From contig JAIPDA010000153.1 in NCBI GenBank assembly GCA_021737905.1, positions 1 through 5,667 of the forward strand: a stretch of DNA of 5,667 nucleotides, read 5' to 3'. The notes beneath the pieces are model-generated. The model did not search any database, was not told the origin of the DNA, and was given only the letters and a program-made list of their open reading frames with translations. The position numbers were made by a program, and so were the translations under genes. Below are positions 1 to 5,416 of the stretch, piece after piece. Source of the stretch: Rhodoferax sp. GTDB lineage: Bacteria; Pseudomonadota; Gammaproteobacteria; Burkholderiales; Burkholderiaceae_C. The stretch's first letter is position 1. Each line of letters starts with the position of its first letter.

Positions 1-477
1 CGCTTTCGCAGCTTTGTGTTCGGGCCGCGTGCTGTGTTTGCTTACTTGCGCGGTCACGCGCCAGAAAGCCACTCGGTGGGTCACTCACCGCTTGGCGCGC
101 TGTCTGTCTGGGCCATGCTGGCTTTTTTGAACTTGCAAGTGGCCACCGGGCTGATCAGTGATGACGAAATTTCCACCGCCGGCCCGCTGACGCACCTTGT
201 CTCTCATGCTGCAGTTTCTTTAGGTAGCCAATACCATACGCAGCTTGGCAAGTGGATTTTGCTGGCGCTGGTCTTGCTTCATGTGGCTGCCATCATTTAC
301 CACGCACGCCGTCGCCAGGGTCTGCTGGCAGCCATGCTGCACGGGGACAAGCAACTGCCAGCACCTGCTGAAGCCGCACGTGATGACGCCCGCAGCCGCA
401 TGACGGCCTTTTTATTGCTTTGTTTGTGTGCTGCCGCTGTGTTCTGGTTGTCAGGTTTGGCGCCAGCCGGCCTTTGA
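1..477 (+). CDS. Cytochrome b561 family membrane protein (3' part; start lies left of the window)
   Basis: The reading frame is open from the first base and ends at TGA 475-477, giving 158 residues of a protein whose N-terminus is outside the window. A GTG at 16 lies inside the conserved stretch RSFVFGPRAVFAYLRG, so it is an internal Val rather than the start. Hydrophobic segments at about 31-52, 82-102 and 134-153 look like membrane helices. The block around H28 (HSVGHSPLGALSV), the SDDEI loop and the LHVAAIIYH segment (H94, H101) match the proteobacterial b-type cytochrome b561 family, in which membrane histidines bind heme; which of these bind it is inferred. Family members are usually about 200-230 residues, so one or two helices are missing upstream. 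The likely role is electron transfer in the cytoplasmic membrane, often with a soluble cytochrome c partner; the partner is not visible here. The GNAT gene follows 44 bases later on the same strand. Confidence 0.85.
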   Translation, partial: RFRSFVFGPRAVFAYLRGHAPESHSVGHSPLGALSVWAMLAFLNLQVATGLISDDEISTAGPLTHLVSHAAVSLGSQYHTQLGKWILLALVLLHVAAIIYHARRRQGLLAAMLHGDKQLPAPAEAARDDARSRMTAFLLLCLCAAAVFWLSGLAPAGL

Positions 478-521
478 AGCTGGGGCGCTAAACTGAACGC
501 CTGCTTTTTTAACACCGCCTG

Positions 522-1025
522 TTGAGCTCTTCCCACTTGCCAAACAAAGTCATTGAATTCAGGACGCCCGCATCGCGCGAAGATTTTGACTTGGTGCGTC
601 AAATTTTTTTGGAGTACGCTCAACTGCTTGGCGTGGACTTGTACTTTCAGGACTTCGAATCTGAACTGCTTGAGTTACCAGGCGACTACAGCGCACCGCA
701 AGGCGCTTTGCTGCTGGCCTGGGTTGATGGTGCACTGGCTGGCTGTTGTGCGTTGCGCCCTCTACCGGCGGCAGACTATGCCAATGCGGCCGAAATGAAA
801 CGGCTGTTTGTGCGCCCTGAATTCCGTCGCTATGGTCTGGGCCGGCAACTGGCTGAGGCGGTGTTGGACGCCGCCCGTGCAGCAGGCTATCACTGCGTGT
901 TGCTGGACACACTGGACGACATGGAGTCGGCGCGCGCTTTGTACGCCGAGCTAGGTTTTACCGAGATCCCGCCCTACTATCACAACCCGATAGCCGGCGC
1001 GCATTACCTCAAGGTTGATCTTTAG
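522..1025 (+). CDS. GNAT-family N-acetyltransferase
   Basis: This 167-residue protein has the GNAT fold signature. The acetyl-CoA pyrophosphate-binding motif A is R102-R103-Y-G105-L-G107-R (R-x-x-G-x-G), preceded by the beta-strand/turn EMKRLFVRPEFR (91-102). Motif B is ALYAELGF (139-146), and the C-terminus IPPYYHNPIAGAHYLKVDL is typical of a proteobacterial subfamily of unknown substrate. It presumably transfers an acetyl group from acetyl-CoA to a small molecule or protein amine in the cytoplasm; the substrate cannot be read from the sequence. The start is uncertain: TTG 522 has no clear Shine-Dalgarno, and an in-frame TTG at 537 has a GAG ten bases upstream. The first strand of the fold (VIEFRTP, 10-16) must be included, which argues against starts further in. 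It lies 44 bases after the cytochrome b561 gene and may be read from the same transcript. It ends at TAG 1023-1025, just before a hairpin terminator. Confidence 0.8.
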   Translation: MSSSHLPNKVIEFRTPASREDFDLVRQIFLEYAQLLGVDLYFQDFESELLELPGDYSAPQGALLLAWVDGALAGCCALRPLPAADYANAAEMKRLFVRPEFRRYGLGRQLAEAVLDAARAAGYHCVLLDTLDDMESARALYAELGFTEIPPYYHNPIAGAHYLKVDL

Positions 1026-1032
1026 CGCCCAC

Positions 1033-1061
1033 AAAAAAGCCACCGCTGAGGGTGGCTTTTT
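1033..1061. terminator. Bidirectional intrinsic terminator between convergent genes
   Basis: A perfect 6-bp GC-rich stem (GCCACC 1039-1044, GGTGGC 1051-1056) with a 6-base loop is flanked by A6 on the left and T5 on the right. Transcripts in either direction therefore end in a hairpin plus U-run. It starts 8 bases after the GNAT stop codon and lies 24 bases past the end of the peroxiredoxin gene, so it can serve both. Confidence 0.88.
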
Positions 1062-1084
1062 GGGCTCAGCCCGAAGACCGGGAT

Positions 1085-1591
1085 TTAGGCTTTGGCTTGT
1101 GACAGCATGGTCGCAGCATCACTGACTTCGAATTTTCCAGCAGCTTCAATATTGAGGCTTGCCACTTTGCCGTTCTTGATGAGCATCGAGTAACGGTTGC
1201 TGCGCAAGCCCATACCGCGGGCTGTCAGGTCCAGCGTCAGGCCGGTTGCCTTGGTGAAGTCGGCGCTGCCATCGGCCAGCATACGGACTTTACCGTTGGT
1301 TTTTTGCTCGCGCGCCCAGGCGCCCATGACGAATGCATCGTTGACGCTCACGCACCAGATTTCATCTACGCCGCTGGCTTGGAGCGCGTTGAAGTGCTCC
1401 ACATAGCCGGGCACGTGTTTGGCAGAACAGGTCGGCGTGAAAGCACCAGGCAGCGCAAACAGCGCAATGGTTTTGCCGGCAGTGGCCTTGGCCACATCGA
1501 CCGGGTTAGGGCCGATGCTGCAGCCGTTGCCTTCGACTTCTGAAAACTCCATCAGCGTGGCCGAAGGAAGGGTATCGCCAACTTTGATCAT
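1085..1591 (-). CDS. Peroxiredoxin, Prx5 (AhpC/TSA, redoxin) family
   Basis: This 168-residue cytoplasmic thiol peroxidase (no signal peptide) should reduce H2O2 and alkyl hydroperoxides. The active-site block PGAFTPTCS (48-56) contains the peroxidatic cysteine C55 with its conserved P48 and T52. SVND (82-85) and the arginine in the NRYSM segment (R133) match conserved Prx5 positions. Other cysteines are C24 and C80. The C-terminal region where animal PRDX5 carries its resolving cysteine reads KFEVSDA, with none there, so a 1-Cys mechanism or reduction by glutathione/glutaredoxin is inferred. There is no fused glutaredoxin domain, unlike some bacterial Prx5 proteins. The start at ATG 1589-1591 is well supported by AGGAG (1598-1602) six bases upstream. 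It is transcribed in the same direction as the S10 operon but separated from it by a terminator, and probably has its own promoter. Length is normal for the family. Confidence 0.93.
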   Translation of the reverse strand: MIKVGDTLPSATLMEFSEVEGNGCSIGPNPVDVAKATAGKTIALFALPGAFTPTCSAKHVPGYVEHFNALQASGVDEIWCVSVNDAFVMGAWAREQKTNGKVRMLADGSADFTKATGLTLDLTARGMGLRSNRYSMLIKNGKVASLNIEAAGKFEVSDAATMLSQAKA

Positions 1592-1643
1592 GTATTGCTC
1601 CTGTTTGGGTGTTTATTGGGGCCCCTGAGGCCGAATTACGTAT

Positions 1644-1652
1644 TTTGTATCA
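1644..1652 (-). promoter_or_regulatory. Candidate extended -10 promoter of the peroxiredoxin gene
   Basis: On the minus strand the sequence TGATACAAA fits the extended -10 pattern TGnTATAAT with two mismatches in the hexamer. It would place the transcript start near 1637, leaving a leader of about 45 bases before the peroxiredoxin ATG. No good -35 hexamer lies 16-18 bases upstream, which is tolerated for extended -10 promoters but leaves the call weak. The whole 1592-1723 stretch is otherwise non-coding. Confidence 0.3.
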
Positions 1653-1683
1653 GATGCGCTTGTCTCGCTTGGCTTGCGCCCTA

Positions 1684-1702
1684 CAGCAATGCTGCCAGCA
1701 AT
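1684..1702. repeat. Short direct repeat CAGCAAT x2, 12-base period
   Basis: CAGCAAT occurs at 1684-1690 and again at 1696-1702; the first copy also forms the inverted repeat CAGCA-A-TGCTG (1684-1694). It lies about 45-65 bases upstream of the candidate peroxiredoxin transcript start, where an activator could bind. It does not resemble an OxyR consensus I can recall, and a chance origin is quite possible. Confidence 0.3.
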
Positions 1703-1723
1703 GACAAAAGCCGTTTCGCCAAT

Positions 1724-1751
1724 AAAAACGGCCCACACTGTGGGCCGTTTT
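1724..1751 (-). terminator. Intrinsic terminator closing the S10 operon
   Basis: The minus-strand transcript forms a 12-bp stem (plus-strand arms 1725-1736 and 1740-1751; AAAACGGCCCAC with GTGGGCCGTTTT) around a 3-base loop, or 11 bp with a 5-base loop. It runs out into five U residues (1728-1724), then AUU. The hairpin begins 30 bases after the rpsQ stop codon. The plus-strand direction has only a stem-embedded T4 run and no plus-strand gene feeds it, so minus is the functional orientation. Confidence 0.9.
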
Positions 1752-1781
1752 CAAAGACATACAGGTGTCAGTCGATACAAC

Positions 1782-2051
1782 TTAAACCACTGCCGCTTTT
1801 TGGATCAGCTTGGAGACAACCCAGTTCTTGGTTTTCGAAATCGGGCGGCTCTCGGTGATCTCGATGGTGTCACCCATCTTGTACTCGCCCTTTTCATCAT
1901 GGGCGTGGTACTTGCTCGACAGCGACACGATTTTTCCGTACAGCTCGTGCTTGACACGACGCTCAACCAGAACCGTCACAGTCTTGGCGCGCTTGTCACT
2001 GACAACCTTGCCAACCAAGGTGCGCGTGAGGGATTTTTTAGCTTCCGTCAT
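1782..2051 (-). CDS. rpsQ: 30S ribosomal protein S17
   Basis: This 89-residue OB-fold protein binds 16S rRNA early in 30S assembly. The N-terminal strand LTRTLVGKVVSDKRAKTVTV (8-27) and the family signature GDTIEITESRPISKTK (60-75) followed by W77 identify S17; the length is normal (E. coli S17 is 84). The ATG at 2049-2051 overlaps the rpmC stop codon by one base (TAATG), and AAGGAG (2059-2064) lies seven bases upstream, so translation is probably coupled to L29. It is the last gene of the operon here: the stop is followed by a strong terminator, and rplN does not follow as it does in E. coli. Confidence 0.98.
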   Translation of the reverse strand: MTEAKKSLTRTLVGKVVSDKRAKTVTVLVERRVKHELYGKIVSLSSKYHAHDEKGEYKMGDTIEITESRPISKTKNWVVSKLIQKAAVV

Positions 2052-2257
2052 TATTTGGCTCCTTGCTTGACGATGGTTTCGGCCAGGATGGTCTTGGCGC
2101 GGGCAATCGCCCGGCGCGTTGAACGCAGCGTGGAAGTGTTGGTCAGTTGCTGTGTGGCTTTTTGCATGCGCAGGCCAAAGTGGGCTTTTTGCAGCTCTTT
2201 GACTTCAGCGTGCAGGCCGGCAACGTCTTTTTGGCGCAGTTCAGTAGATTTGGTCAT
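2051..2257 (-). CDS. rpmC: 50S ribosomal protein L29
   Basis: This small, 68-residue helical-hairpin protein sits on the 50S surface near the peptide exit, next to L23. The pattern is typical: a first helix starting ELRQKDVAGLHAEVKELQKAHFGLR (6-30), QK-x-T-Q-Q-L (32-38), and a second helix with the signature RRAIARAKT (48-56). Lengths of 60-70 residues are usual. The ATG at 2255-2257 is preceded by AAGGGGA, which overlaps the rplP stop codon (TAAGGGG), with an 11-base gap between the genes. Its own stop overlaps the rpsQ start by one base. Calls for close neighbours L16 and S17 in the standard order support the identification. Confidence 0.97.
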   Translation of the reverse strand: MTKSTELRQKDVAGLHAEVKELQKAHFGLRMQKATQQLTNTSTLRSTRRAIARAKTILAETIVKQGAK

Positions 2258-2268
2258 TTCATTTCCCC

Positions 2269-2685
2269 TTACTGGCCAATCATGCGGCTAACGAAAGTGG
2301 TGCGCAGCGGCAGCTTGGCAGAAGCCAGGCGGAACGCTTCACGGGCCAACTCTTCAGGCACGCCAACGATTTCAAAAACGATTTTGCCGGGCTGAATTTC
2401 AGCCACGTAGTACTCCGGGTTTCCTTTACCGTTACCCATACGCACTTCAGCAGGCTTTTGGGAGATCGGCTTGTCCGGAAAGACACGGATCCAGATACGG
2501 CCGCCACGTTTGACGTGACGGGAAATCGCACGACGTGCGGCTTCAATTTGACGAGCAGTGAGGCGACCGCGGTCGGTGCACTTCAGACCGAAATCACCAA
2601 ACGCGACCGAGCTACCCCGGGTTGCGATGCCGGTGTTACGGCCTTTTTGCTCTTTGCGGTATTTTCTACGAGCGGGTTGCAGCAT
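2269..2685 (-). CDS. rplP: 50S ribosomal protein L16
   Basis: This 138-residue protein binds 23S rRNA at the A-site side of the peptidyl-transferase centre. The start MLQPARRKYRKEQKGR and the signature VRMGNGKGNPEYYVAEIQPGK (81-101) are diagnostic. R82 corresponds to E. coli R81, which is hydroxylated by the RoxA/YcfD oxygenase in E. coli; whether that occurs here is unknown. The C-terminal block GVPEELAREAFRLASAKLP (108-126) is fully conserved. The length is near the E. coli value of 136. The ATG at 2683-2685 has GGAG (2693-2696) seven bases upstream. The gap from rpsC is 24 bases, the largest inside this operon segment. Confidence 0.98.
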   Translation of the reverse strand: MLQPARRKYRKEQKGRNTGIATRGSSVAFGDFGLKCTDRGRLTARQIEAARRAISRHVKRGGRIWIRVFPDKPISQKPAEVRMGNGKGNPEYYVAEIQPGKIVFEIVGVPEELAREAFRLASAKLPLRTTFVSRMIGQ

Positions 2686-2709
2686 GATTTATCTCCGTGA
2701 TGAGACTGA

Positions 2710-3612
2710 TTACTCAGTCTTTGCACCGTCAGCTGCTGCAGCTGGCGCGGCTTTTCGAACGCGCTTAACGGTGGTTTTCGGGGCTTCGGCGTCAGACGCC
2801 TCCGCTGGTTTGTCGCTGCCGTCGGCAGGCGCTGTGCTGGTGCTGCCGGCTGCGCCGCGCGGTGCGCGGGCACCCCGTGGAGCAGGACGGTCGGTACCAG
2901 GACGTGCATCACGGCGTGGGCCGCGTGGCTTGCGTTCTTCTTCGGAAGGCGCAGCGTCAAGCTTGGCACCAGGCGAATCGCCACGGCCCAAGGTGTCACC
3001 TTTGTAGACCCAGACCTTCACGCCGATCACACCATAGGTGGTCTTGGCTTCAGAAGTGCCGTAGTCAATGTCGGCGCGCAGGGTGTGAAGAGGCACGCGA
3101 CCTTCGCGGTACCACTCGCAACGTGCGATCTCGATGCCATTCAGACGGCCGGACGACATGATCTTGATGCCCAGTGCACCCAGACGCATGGCGTTTTGCA
3201 TGGCGCGCTTCATCGCACGACGGAACATGATGCGTTTTTCAAGCTGTTGGGTGATGCTGTCAGCGATGAGCTTGGCATCAATTTCAGGCTTGCGAACTTC
3301 TTCGATGTTCACCGCGACAGGCACACCCAGCTGGCGGCTCAGTTCTTTCTTGAGGCTCTCAATGTCCTCGCCTTTTTTACCGATCACAACACCCGGACGC
3401 GCCGAGTAAATCGTGATACGGGCATTTTTAGCGGGGCGCTCAATGACAACGCGCGAAACAGCAGCGCTTTTAAGCTTGGCTTTGAGGTACTCGCGAACCT
3501 TGATGTCTTCTGCCAGCATGCCGGCAAAGTCTTTGTTGCTTGCATACCAGCGGCTGTTCCAGTTGCGGCTGATCGAAAGGCGGAACCCGGTTGGGTTGAT
3601 TTTTTGTCCCAT
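2710..3612 (-). CDS. rpsC: 30S ribosomal protein S3 with long C-terminal extension
   Basis: S3 lies at the mRNA entry of the 30S head and takes part in unwinding mRNA. The start MGQKINPTGFRL is the family N-terminus. The KH domain (about 38-106) carries the GxxG loop in GVVIGKKG (74-81), and the C-terminal S3 domain (about 107-205) includes R131, R132 and K135, the residues tied to helicase activity in E. coli at the same numbers. The protein is 300 residues against 233 in E. coli: residues 206-300 form a low-complexity tail rich in Ala, Pro and Arg with no aromatic residue. The frame stays open upstream to 3657, but that would add 15 non-family residues overlapping rplV, so ATG 3610-3612 is chosen. 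It has AAAGGG (3623-3628), partly over the rplV stop, ten bases upstream. The gap from rplV is 14 bases. Confidence 0.97.
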   Translation of the reverse strand: MGQKINPTGFRLSISRNWNSRWYASNKDFAGMLAEDIKVREYLKAKLKSAAVSRVVIERPAKNARITIYSARPGVVIGKKGEDIESLKKELSRQLGVPVAVNIEEVRKPEIDAKLIADSITQQLEKRIMFRRAMKRAMQNAMRLGALGIKIMSSGRLNGIEIARCEWYREGRVPLHTLRADIDYGTSEAKTTYGVIGVKVWVYKGDTLGRGDSPGAKLDAAPSEEERKPRGPRRDARPGTDRPAPRGARAPRGAAGSTSTAPADGSDKPAEASDAEAPKTTVKRVRKAAPAAAADGAKTE

Positions 3613-3614
3613 GA

Positions 3615-3629
3615 CCTGTCTGCCCTTTA
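3615..3629 (-). promoter_or_regulatory. rpsC ribosome binding region overlapping the rplV stop codon
   Basis: On the minus strand the rplV stop TAA (3627-3629) runs straight into AGGG (3623-3626), ten bases from the rpsC ATG. A second AGG (3615-3617) lies only two bases from the ATG, too close for normal use. The site supports the ATG at 3610-3612 as the true start over the longer open frame and suggests translational coupling from rplV. Confidence 0.6.
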
Positions 3630-3956
3630 ATTGCCAACGACCACGTACACATGGCACGTAGGCTTGCTGATACGGTTACCGCGGCCTTTTGCGCGCGCCG
3701 AGAAACGCTTGAGCGTGGTGCCTTGCTCGACGTAGATGGTTTTCACCTTCAACTCGTCGATGTCGGCGCCGTCATTGTGTTCAGCGTTGGCGATGGCGGA
3801 CTCAACCACCTTCTTGATGATGCCCGCAGCTTTTTTCTGCGTGAACTCCAAGATGTTGAGCGCCTGATCCACTTTTTTACCGCGGATCAGGTCAGCGACC
3901 AGACGGCCCTTGTCGACCGACAGACGAACGCCCCGGAGGGTTGCACGTGTTTCCAT
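3627..3956 (-). CDS. rplV: 50S ribosomal protein L22
   Basis: This 109-residue protein has a globular rRNA-binding body and a long beta-hairpin that lines the peptide exit tunnel. The body contains VRLSVDKGRLVADLIRGKKVDQAL (10-33). The hairpin region is GTTLKRFSARAKGRGNRISKPTCHV (79-103), where L82-K83-R84 align with the E. coli Met-Lys-Arg whose deletion gives erythromycin resistance. The region is intact here, with Leu in place of Met. Length matches E. coli (110). The ATG at 3954-3956 follows the rpsS stop by nine bases, and the Shine-Dalgarno TAAGGAAA contains that stop codon. Confidence 0.98.
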   Translation of the reverse strand: METRATLRGVRLSVDKGRLVADLIRGKKVDQALNILEFTQKKAAGIIKKVVESAIANAEHNDGADIDELKVKTIYVEQGTTLKRFSARAKGRGNRISKPTCHVYVVVGN

Positions 3957-3965
3957 GGTCTTTCC

Positions 3966-4244
3966 TTACTTTCTCACAACTTTTTTATCAGCCGGGTGAC
4001 CTTTGAAAGTCCGGGTGAGTGCGAACTCGCCCAACTTGTGGCCAACCATTTGATCGGTGATGTAGACAGGCACGTGCTGCTTGCCGTTGTGCACGGCGAT
4101 GGTCAAGCCGATGAACTCGGGCAGGATCATGGAGCGACGCGACCAGGTCTTGATCGGCTTTTTGTCTTTGTTGGTAACAGCCTTGTCGGCCTTGGCTACC
4201 AAGTGGTGGTCGACAAAGGGACCTTTTTTGAGTGAACGGGTCAT
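3966..4244 (-). CDS. rpsS: 30S ribosomal protein S19
   Basis: This 92-residue protein of the 30S head complexes with S13 and contacts the A-site finger of the 50S. MTRSLKKGPFVDHHL (1-15), TWSRRSMILPEFIG (33-46) and the signature ITDQMVGHKLGEFALTRTF (62-80) are unmistakable, and E. coli S19 has the same length. The ATG at 4242-4244 follows the rplB stop by nine bases, with TAAGG over that stop serving as the likely ribosome binding site. Order and spacing are as in the standard S10 operon. Confidence 0.98.
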   Translation of the reverse strand: MTRSLKKGPFVDHHLVAKADKAVTNKDKKPIKTWSRRSMILPEFIGLTIAVHNGKQHVPVYITDQMVGHKLGEFALTRTFKGHPADKKVVRK

Positions 4245-4253
4245 TTGCTGGCC

Positions 4254-5078
4254 TTACTTCTTGCGACGCGAAACAATCATCACTTGCGTGCGCTTGTTGT
4301 TGCGGGTGCGGTAGCCTTTGGTCAGGTTACCCCATGGATCGACTGGGTGGCGACCTTCACCGGTCTTGCCTTCACCACCGCCGTGCGGGTGGTCAACCGG
4401 GTTCATCACCACACCGCGAACGGTTGGACGAATACCCATCCAGCGCTTGACACCGGCCTTGCCGAGACGGCGCAGGCTGTGTTCTTCGTTGGCGACTTCA
4501 CCGATGGTGGCGCGGCACTCAATGTGGATCTTGCGAACTTCGCCAGAGCGCATACGCACCTGAGCGTAAGTGCCTTCGCGGGCCAGCAAGGTCGCCGAGG
4601 TGCCGGCGGAACGGGCGATTTGCGCGCCCTTGCCGATTTGCATCTCGATGCAGTGAATGGTCGAGCCGACCGGGATGTTGCGGATAGGCAGAGTGTTGCC
4701 GGCGCGGATCGGGGCTTCAGAGCCACTGATCAGTGTTGCACCGACTTCAAGACCGCGCGGGGCGATGATGTAGCGGCGCTCGCCATCGGCGTAGCAGACC
4801 AGCGCAATGTGGGCACTGCGGTTAGGGTCGTACTCGATACGCTCGACCTTGGCCGGAATCGCATCTTTGTTGCGCTTGAAGTCGACCACGCGGTAGTGGT
4901 GCTTGTGACCACCGCCCTTGTGGCGTGTTGTGATGTGCCCGTTGTTGTTACGGCCGGCCTTCTGGAATTGTGGCTCCAGCAGGGGCGCGTAACCTTCACC
5001 TTTGTGCAGGTGATCACGGGAGATCTTCACCATGCCGCGCTGGCCTGGTGAAGTGGGTTTCATTTTAATGACAGCCAT
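4254..5078 (-). CDS. rplB: 50S ribosomal protein L2
   Basis: L2 binds 23S rRNA close to the peptidyl-transferase centre and helps subunits join. The 274-residue product (E. coli 273) begins MAVIKMKPTSPGQRGMV, has the N-terminal RNA-binding part with NNNGHITTRHKGGGHKHHYR (44-63), an SH3-like middle domain, and the C-terminal signature MNPVDHPHGGGEGK (225-238). H230 is the equivalent of E. coli His229, implicated in activity. The basic tail NNKRTQVMIVSRRKK is conserved. The ATG at 5076-5078 is two bases after the rplW stop. The best Shine-Dalgarno, GGGGAGG (5089-5095), is inside the end of rplW, ten bases upstream, which points to coupled translation. Confidence 0.99.
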   Translation of the reverse strand: MAVIKMKPTSPGQRGMVKISRDHLHKGEGYAPLLEPQFQKAGRNNNGHITTRHKGGGHKHHYRVVDFKRNKDAIPAKVERIEYDPNRSAHIALVCYADGERRYIIAPRGLEVGATLISGSEAPIRAGNTLPIRNIPVGSTIHCIEMQIGKGAQIARSAGTSATLLAREGTYAQVRMRSGEVRKIHIECRATIGEVANEEHSLRRLGKAGVKRWMGIRPTVRGVVMNPVDHPHGGGEGKTGEGRHPVDPWGNLTKGYRTRNNKRTQVMIVSRRKK

Positions 5079-5080
5079 GA

Positions 5081-5416
5081 TTAAGCAGCCTCCCCGCCGA
5101 TGTTCAGCTCTTGACCGGCTTGCAGCGTCACGTAGGCTTTGCGAACGTTGTCGCGGCGGCCCACAGACTTGCCAAAGCGCTTGGTCTTGCCTTTGGTGTT
5201 CATGACGGAAACTGACTTAACTTCCACCTTGAACATCAGCTGCACTGCAGCCTTGATTTCATATTTGGTGGCGTCTTGCAGCACCTTGAAAGTGACCGTG
5301 TTGCTTTTCTCGGCGATCTGCGTGGCTTTTTCAGACACGATGGGCGCTACCAAGACTTGCATCAATCGACCTTCGTCGAATTTGGCCTTGCTGGAAAATG
5401 GAATCAGGGCGCTCAT
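5081..5416 (-). CDS. rplW: 50S ribosomal protein L23
   Basis: L23 sits at the peptide tunnel exit and is the docking site for trigger factor and SRP. The 111 residues contain RLMQVLVAPIVSEKA (17-31), where E29 aligns with the E. coli trigger-factor contact Glu18. They also contain the beta-hairpin reaching into the tunnel, NTKGKTKRFGKSVGRRD (73-89), and RKAYVTLQAGQEL (92-104). About 11 more residues precede the conserved block than in E. coli (100 residues in total). The ATG at 5414-5416 is nevertheless favoured, because it overlaps the rplD stop (ATGA, 4 bases) and has AAGGAG (5425-5430) eight bases upstream. M19 is an in-frame ATG but would remove conserved R17-L18. Confidence 0.98.
   Translation of the reverse strand: MSALIPFSSKAKFDEGRLMQVLVAPIVSEKATQIAEKSNTVTFKVLQDATKYEIKAAVQLMFKVEVKSVSVMNTKGKTKRFGKSVGRRDNVRKAYVTLQAGQELNIGGEAA

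Noticed and set aside
460..510. Possible terminator after the cytochrome b561 gene
   Set aside because: GCGCCAGC (460-467) can pair with GCTGGGGCGC (479-488) with a two-base bulge, but the T-run (504-510) is about 15 bases beyond the stem, so it is not a convincing intrinsic terminator.
1618..1625. Palindrome GGGGCCCC upstream of the peroxiredoxin start
   Set aside because: An isolated 8-base palindrome without spacer or partner; it cannot form a hairpin and matches no known operator.
1674..2291. 205-codon plus-strand frame across rpsQ and rpmC
   Set aside because: It crosses the S10 terminator and two certain ribosomal genes on the opposite strand; composition fits an antisense shadow.
3085..3630. 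181-codon plus-strand frame opposite rpsC
   Set aside because: Mirror of the rpsC reading frame with no family resemblance.
3613..3657. Longer form of rpsC starting at 3657
   Set aside because: The extra 15 residues overlap rplV, do not resemble any S3 N-terminus, and MGQKINPTGFRL at 3612 is the family start with a usable ribosome binding site.
3651..4235. 194-codon plus-strand frame opposite rplV and rpsS
   Set aside because: It is the shadow of two well-identified genes and has no independent support.
4245..5051. 268-codon open frame on the plus strand opposite rplB
   Set aside because: It is the antisense shadow of a GC-rich, highly conserved gene; its translation has no recognisable family and it has no ribosome binding site of note.
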